A stretch of 64,000 bases of DNA, from the NCBI GenBank assembly GCA_963932465.1, contig OZ010791.1, forward strand, positions 319,792,283-319,856,282, written 5' to 3'. The DNA comes from Maratus speciosus (Eukaryota > Arthropoda > Arachnida > Araneae > Salticidae). The notes under the pieces are model-generated. The model saw only the letters and a list, made by a program, of their open reading frames with translations. It was not told where the DNA came from and made no database searches. A program made the translations under genes and the position numbers. Below, one piece after another: positions 58,800 to 64,000 of this stretch. Each line of letters starts with the position of its first letter. Positions within the stretch are counted from its first letter, which is position 1.

Positions 58800-60480
58800 T
58801 ATATTTCATTTATTTATGTAACTTCTTAAGTGAGAAATTTCCTTAAAAAAATTAAACTTAATTTTTTTTCTTTGTGGTGATGCCTTCAGAAATATCTATA
58901 ACTTAAAATTGGTTTGTTTTACAGTTTGCGGAGTTAAAATATATCCAGTTATTTAACTTCGAAATTTTGAGGAACTTACCAAATATAACTCTAATCACTG
59001 GATCTATATTTAAAGCTTTTGTTAGTGAAAATTATTCTACCTGAGAGATAACCACTTTACAAATTGCTTTGCAGCTTGTCGTGTCACCAGCTTTGTGAAG
59101 TGTTAATTGAACGTTATGTTAAATTTCAGAATTATTTGGCTTATAAGTATAATGACAGAGTTTATACGAAAGAATTTTAGACTAGGAATTCAATTCTTTA
59201 TTTGCTAGTATGTAGTCATATTGGTATATCATTATAAATTCCTATAATAATATTTAGAGTGTACATAGATTGGGCTTTATAAAAAGTAAAAAGAAAAACA
59301 TATTAAATATATATATATTGAGAAATTTCAAGAACGATATTCGCAGACATTTTATGATAATCATCCGATACTAAGCAGTTCTTTTTATGCATCTAGAGTT
59401 TTTATACGATCTATTCTTTGCTATTTCATGTAGATATTTTTATGACTTACATATTTGGCAAAGGGCTTTGGTAAAATAGTAATATCACTTTATGCAAAAT
59501 GTGAAATATATATCAGAAATTATATTTGCAGTCAGAAATCCCGGCTCGATTTTAGATTGCTTCATGCCAGAGTTCATTGTGTGTATATGTATTTAATTTT
59601 ACTACTTAGGAAAACAGTGTTATTCATGTTTGATCACCAGTAACAAAACAATGTTTCAATAAGTGTTCATTTTGCTAAATTCTGTATAGATTCATAGCCA
59701 TATCATAAAATATAATAATACTAAAATGAAACAAATCTTGTAATTCGGAATTTTGTTACGCATTCAATTTTCTGTATGTTAATAAAATAGGAATATATAT
59801 TTCATTATTTTTAAAGGCATCCGTACTTGATATAATATGACATGCATTTATTACCGCGTACAATGCGTTGTCATCTATTTAGTATTTATAATCGCAATGT
59901 AGTTTGACCATATCAATGGGGAGACTCTCTCTCCCCCTTATCTAGTTTAATTTTCTTTCTTCTGAGTCTTTTTACGTCTTTTAAATGACCTTATTTTGAG
60001 TTTGGCGCAGCTGATTCGTTTATTGATCCACGATGTTTAAATAAACATCAACCAATTATAAAATTTATAAAATATAAATATTAATTCCACATAATTAATT
60101 AACAAGAAAAATGTAATAAATATCCAATTAATAAAATTAAATAAAATTATTATAACTCCTAAAAGAATTTTATTATAAAATTGCTTTCTACCATTTTGTT
60201 ATATTGTGCGTTTTAAGGTTTATATATATGAATAGTATAGAGTATTGCATTGAATCTATCTTTATCTTGCAGTCTGAATGATAAGATCATGCCTAAATGA
60301 GACGCAATTCCCCATACTTTTGTCACATTTAGGGTATATTTAGTATTTTATTAAATAAATATGTATTTTATTACGCAAAAAAGTATTGGATACTGTGCCT
60401 TTAGTTGAAAACGAACTTGTTTTTAGGGTTTCGTTCATCAGACGAAAGCCTATTCGTCTCTCTTCTCTATCTCTCTATAT
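58800..60480. other. AT-rich DNA, no recognised gene
   Basis: Only short frames without motifs. Nothing else seen. Confidence 0.5.
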
Positions 60481-60489
60481 GTCCGTCAC

Positions 60490-60945
60490 AGGACACGTTC
60501 TCAGAAACTATATATGTTGGGGACTTGAAATTTTGGATTCTTATAGCAGAACACCTCTCATCAAACGACAAATCATACGATTTTGAAAAAGTCTTATATT
60601 TTCCCGTCTGGGTTCTAACTTGTGTATTTTAAGCTTTTTTTAATAACTGAGCCTCTAATCAAGTTGAAGTCTTGAAATTTTGGATACTTATAGCTGAACA
60701 TCTCACATCAAATGACAAATTATAAAATTTTGAAAGAGTCAAATATTTATCCTCTAGGCTCTAACTTGTGAATTTTAAGCAATTTTTTCTAACTCAGTTT
60801 CTAATTAAGTTAGAGATGCGAAATTTTGCACGCTTATAGCAGCAGAATTGCGATCACACAAAAAATGCTAAATTTTCAAAAAGAAATATATTATTTACCA
60901 TTCCGTGCTCTAACTTCGGTATTTTAGCAATTTTTCTAATATCCA
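60490..60945. repeat. three tandem units, period 146-147 bp
   Basis: GAAATTTT within CTTGAAATTTTGGAT.CTTATAGC recurs at 60527, 60674 and 60820. Each unit also has GAACA.CTC.CATCAAA.GACAAAT, and .TCTAACTT.TGTATTTTA. The copies are diverged. The overlapping open frames (60386-60632) arise from the repeat. Confidence 0.8.
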
Positions 60946-63205
60946 CCCTTTTCACCCGAAGTTCACTTTTCTAAATTTTTCCGACACTCCTTTGACCACT
61001 CTTTCATATTATGTGCCATTTTAGTTACAATTTATACCGCCAGGGAGCGCCTGCCTATCTCGGGTGCTATGGCTCCGATCCCCTCGACTATTGTACCTAC
61101 GGATAATTTGTAAAATGGAGTTTCGTTCGGATAATGGTTTGTTTGCACCCCCTGGTTGCGAAATGTCGAACTATCAGATTTTGCAAAAGGATAAAGTGTT
61201 TTGAAAGTAATATTAAAACAAATCCTCTGTGCGATCTGTGATCACACTTACCCACTTGTTTAGAAATGAAATCATTATCTGTAGTATAATCCCACAATAT
61301 ATGATTGTCGATTTACGTGATTTTTGTCGAATTTATGGCAGTTAAAACCTAAATGAGACGTGCAAAGCCCTAAATATAACACTTGAGTATTATAAATGCC
61401 AAATTACCAGCAAAAATTCATTGAACCCTTAACTGCTGCCGCATAACTACTGTGAACGATCTCGAAGGCCAACTGATAAGAGATGGATAAAAGGCTTCAT
61501 TAACTCACAGGATACTGTTTATGTACTAAACCATATTTACAGGATTATTATCGATTAATATCACTTATTCAGAAGTTTCCAGCATTGCTATTAGAGCTCC
61601 AAACGAAACAAAATTTTACAAATATTTATATTTAAACTGCAAATTTCAAGTTAATCAGTGACAATTTTAAAAGGAAGTGGTCTATGAGATCACTCATACC
61701 ACTCATATTATCCCAATATAGTAGCACGTGCAATATTGTGTACGCTATCTTGGCACTAATCAACATATATTTGATACAACCCCTCATCTTTTTGCTTCTT
61801 TTTGGGAACAATGGATTTCGAGCTTATTCTATCGATGATAATTTTCAGAATTTTCAAGCTATGATTCTGAGACTTTCACAAGAGTTGCTCTATATAGTTA
61901 GCTAATACATTATGTATATTATATTTTGATTGCATTCGCGCATGTGCAGTGAATCTTTTTTTAGTAAACCTGCTTTGTTTTCATCCAAATTTTGTTATGT
62001 TTTAATTCTGATTACAGAGTATTGTGTACAATGTTGTTTGTCATATTTTCTATAGAGAACTCTTTTTTATATTAAGAAATCTGCAAATTATATGAAAAAA
62101 CTTGGCAAAATTCAGGACTGTTTTTATAAAAACCTTAATTACTCCACGAGTGTAGATGCTATCCTCATAAAAATGAACACTGTATATTATAATAAGCCAT
62201 TTATTAATAATCCCGAGCTTGCACGTTGTTGCTAAATTAGTTTTTACAGGGTTATCCAAAAGATATTCGTTCTTTTTCAATTTGTTTACGGTCCCCTATA
62301 AGGTTTCGGGAAAAAAATCTTCGCGGAAATATATGACCTATACTATACTGTTTATACAACTGCAGTTTCAGGTTAATTCCTCATGTAATTTTCTAGATAT
62401 TTAACAAAACGTCTAAAATCGCAAGTGACCTGTCACCTTTGACCATATAGTGTATGAATAACGAAAGTATAGACTTTTATAACAAATAAATGTCACGGCT
62501 ACAAAACTTTAAATAAATTTAGAGTGGATTACATTAAAAATAAGATATTGAGTGACCACAAGGACAAAAATATGTTCTTGGGAATTAGTGATCGTACATA
62601 AACAAATAAATAATGACAAATAATAAATAATAATACCATATTTGTGCCTCTTAAGGTAGTTTTTCATAAATACGTAAAAAAATTTTGTATGCGTTTGTAT
62701 CATACCATAACACTATATACATATATATCTAGTAGGCTGATGTGTGAAATGCTAATGTATTGATATATTTAAATAATTGCAGAATGCTGAAATAATACAA
62801 ACTTGAATTTAATCCCTTGAAGGCACTAAAATATTTAATGTGCTATAACTATATTTTTCAAGTACACCGGAAGTAACACTGAAAAACACTAGTTTATACG
62901 ATATTTGTTGAACATTCCAATTACGCCTAGTAGAGCCAATTGCTTTATTGACTGTTTACAGTCGATGCTTCCTGAGTGATGAAAAGTAACAGACTGCTTT
63001 TTTTCTGTTTTAAAGGTCTAAAAGCATTGCGCTCGTGATGCTTCAAGTTTGCTTTAATATTGCATACGTTCAAGTTATACGCAATAATAAATACCAGAGT
63101 ATTAGTTAATTTGCTGATAACGCACCTCATAAGAGATATAAACAATGCGATATAAAAATTAAAATTGTACATATACATACATATATAAACAATTATGATT
63201 CTGTA
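60946..63205. other. AT-rich DNA, no recognised gene
   Basis: A short less AT-rich patch (61035-61100; CGCCAGGGAGCGCCTGCC) has no assignable identity. ACAGGGTTATCCAAAAGATA at 62247 faintly resembles a mariner end but has no mate. Open frames show no motif. Confidence 0.45.
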
Positions 63206-63209
63206 CTTA

Positions 63210-63990
63210 GGGGCGATCCATAAATGATGTCACACTTTTTTTTCAATATTTTTTACCCCTCCCCCCCCCTTTGTCACAAAGGTCACACTTCACCATACCC
63301 CCTCCCCCCCCCCCTTGTCACATCTCACGCTATATTACATAAACATATACTTGCAGTTCAGAAACAAAGCACTACGTTATAGATTATATTTCAACTTTTA
63401 TTTTTAAATTTTAACTATGTGTTTTAATGACATTTGTGAGCATAACAATAAAAATGATTCGTGCACTTATTTTGTATGAAATAAGACTAAGGTTTACAGC
63501 AAAAAACCTAATTAATACGAATAGTAGTAAAATATTAATATGAAAGATCAGTTAAAAACAGTAGTACAGTAAACTCTGTTTAAGGCGAAATCGATAGGGA
63601 CCAAGAAAATTTTCCGCAGTAGACAATATTCCGCTTTAGACAAATTTTACTCTATGTCCATGGATTCGCAGGGACTTGAAAATCTTTCCGAGTTAGACAG
63701 ATTTCCGTCTTACACAGAGTCCGCCTTACAGAGAATTTACTGTATTTTGGAATTTGAAATGTAATTTAATATATTTGGCTTTAATCTTATCTCTACTTTA
63801 TCAATAAAAAATACTTTAATTTCAAAATAACTTCAAAATTTAATCTGCTGATTTTTAATGCTTTTATTTTAACCAAAATGTGTGATGTCACATTTCTTCT
63901 TACACCCTCCCACCCCCTTGTCACAAACTGTCACAATTTCACGACGCCCCCCCCCCCCCTTCAAGCGTGACATCATTTGTGGATGGCCCC
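63210..63990. mobile_element. 781-bp TTA-flanked element with poly-C blocks (Harbinger-like candidate)
   Basis: TTA on both sides (63207-63209, 63991-63993). Ends: GGGGCGATCCATAAATGATG and the inverse of GGGGCCATCCACAAATGATG. Next to each end are G/C homopolymer-rich blocks with TTGTCACAAA and GTCACAC motifs and C runs of up to about 14. A 3-bp TTA duplication with GGG/CCC ends fits the PIF/Harbinger superfamily, which is inference. No ORF. A smaller MITE is nested within it. Confidence 0.75.
63567..63742. mobile_element. 176-bp pogo/Tigger-type MITE nested in the Harbinger-like element
   Basis: TA on both sides (63565-63566, 63743-63744). Ends CAGTAAACTCTGTTTAAGGC and the inverse of CAGTAAATTCTCTGTAAGGC. 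Internal blocks such as TTTTCCG, TAGACA and TCCGC recur in inverted orientation (…GTAGACAATATTCCGC… / …TTAGACAGATTTCCG…). TA targets with CAGT ends are characteristic of pogo/Tigger elements. Confidence 0.75.
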
Positions 63991-64000
63991 TTAATTAAAC

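Noticed and set aside
61420..61460. Possible piggyBac end at GAACCCTTAACTGCTGCCG
   Set aside because: The TTAA is not at the terminus and no inverted mate is present nearby.

Overview
This window looks like intergenic or heterochromatin-like DNA from an arthropod nuclear genome. The base composition is strongly A+T-rich. There are long homopolymer and AT tracts, no operons, no long ORFs, and many eukaryotic class II transposon relics. The transposon types (Tc1/mariner with TA duplications, TTAA-flanked piggyBac-like MITEs, large 'orphan' inverted-repeat elements with arthropod-type proteins, tRNA-derived SINEs) fit an arachnid such as a spider best, but a hemipteran or another arthropod cannot be excluded from sequence alone. 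I found no intact host protein-coding gene. The longest ORF is 143 aa and lies inside a repeat, and every protein similarity I recognise belongs to a broken mobile-element gene.

Layout. 1-2.2 kb is plain AT-rich DNA. 2.26-7.54 kb is a foldback DNA transposon with tRNA-like sequences in both arms; its right end is continuous with a 310-bp tandem satellite that also carries two copies of a TTAA-flanked piggyBac-like element. 7.5-13 kb is mostly unrecognised, with a ~147-bp tandem array and four perfect TGACGTCA sites. 13.0-13.8 kb and 15.5-16.4 kb are two transposase-bearing relics. 18.56-20.15 kb is a Tc1-like element with a doubled (IR/DR) terminus, next to a ~170-bp array split by a 1.56-kb inverted-repeat element (20.8-22.4 kb) that encodes a widespread but unnamed arthropod protein family. 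23-29 kb holds small palindromic MITEs, a 231-bp duplication and two SINEs. 30.56-31.73 kb is a 1.17-kb foldback element. 33.24-35.51 kb is a Tc3-like IR/DR element with a TTAA MITE nested inside it. 36.09-40.25 kb is a 4.2-kb inverted composite in which both arms carry the same protein fragment. 40.30-45.67 kb is a 5.4-kb element with another foldback element and a 72-bp MITE nested inside it. 45.7-52.8 kb is largely unrecognised. 52.88-55.8 kb is a tandem array split by a 2.0-kb element with CCCAGCAAACACA ends. 55.8-63.2 kb holds further tandem arrays and a putative MITE, and 63.21-63.99 kb is a TTA-flanked element rich in poly-C with a pogo-type MITE nested in it.

How it works together. 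The elements do not form a pathway; they form a record of layered insertions (MITE in foldback in large element; MITE in Tc3-like; element in tandem array). The most informative points are the repeated IR/DR termini, the satellite whose unit contains a transposon end, the 72-74-bp TTAA elements built round a central palindrome, and four decayed protein families that recur in arthropod genomes without an established role. All family assignments are from motif recall and need homology searches.
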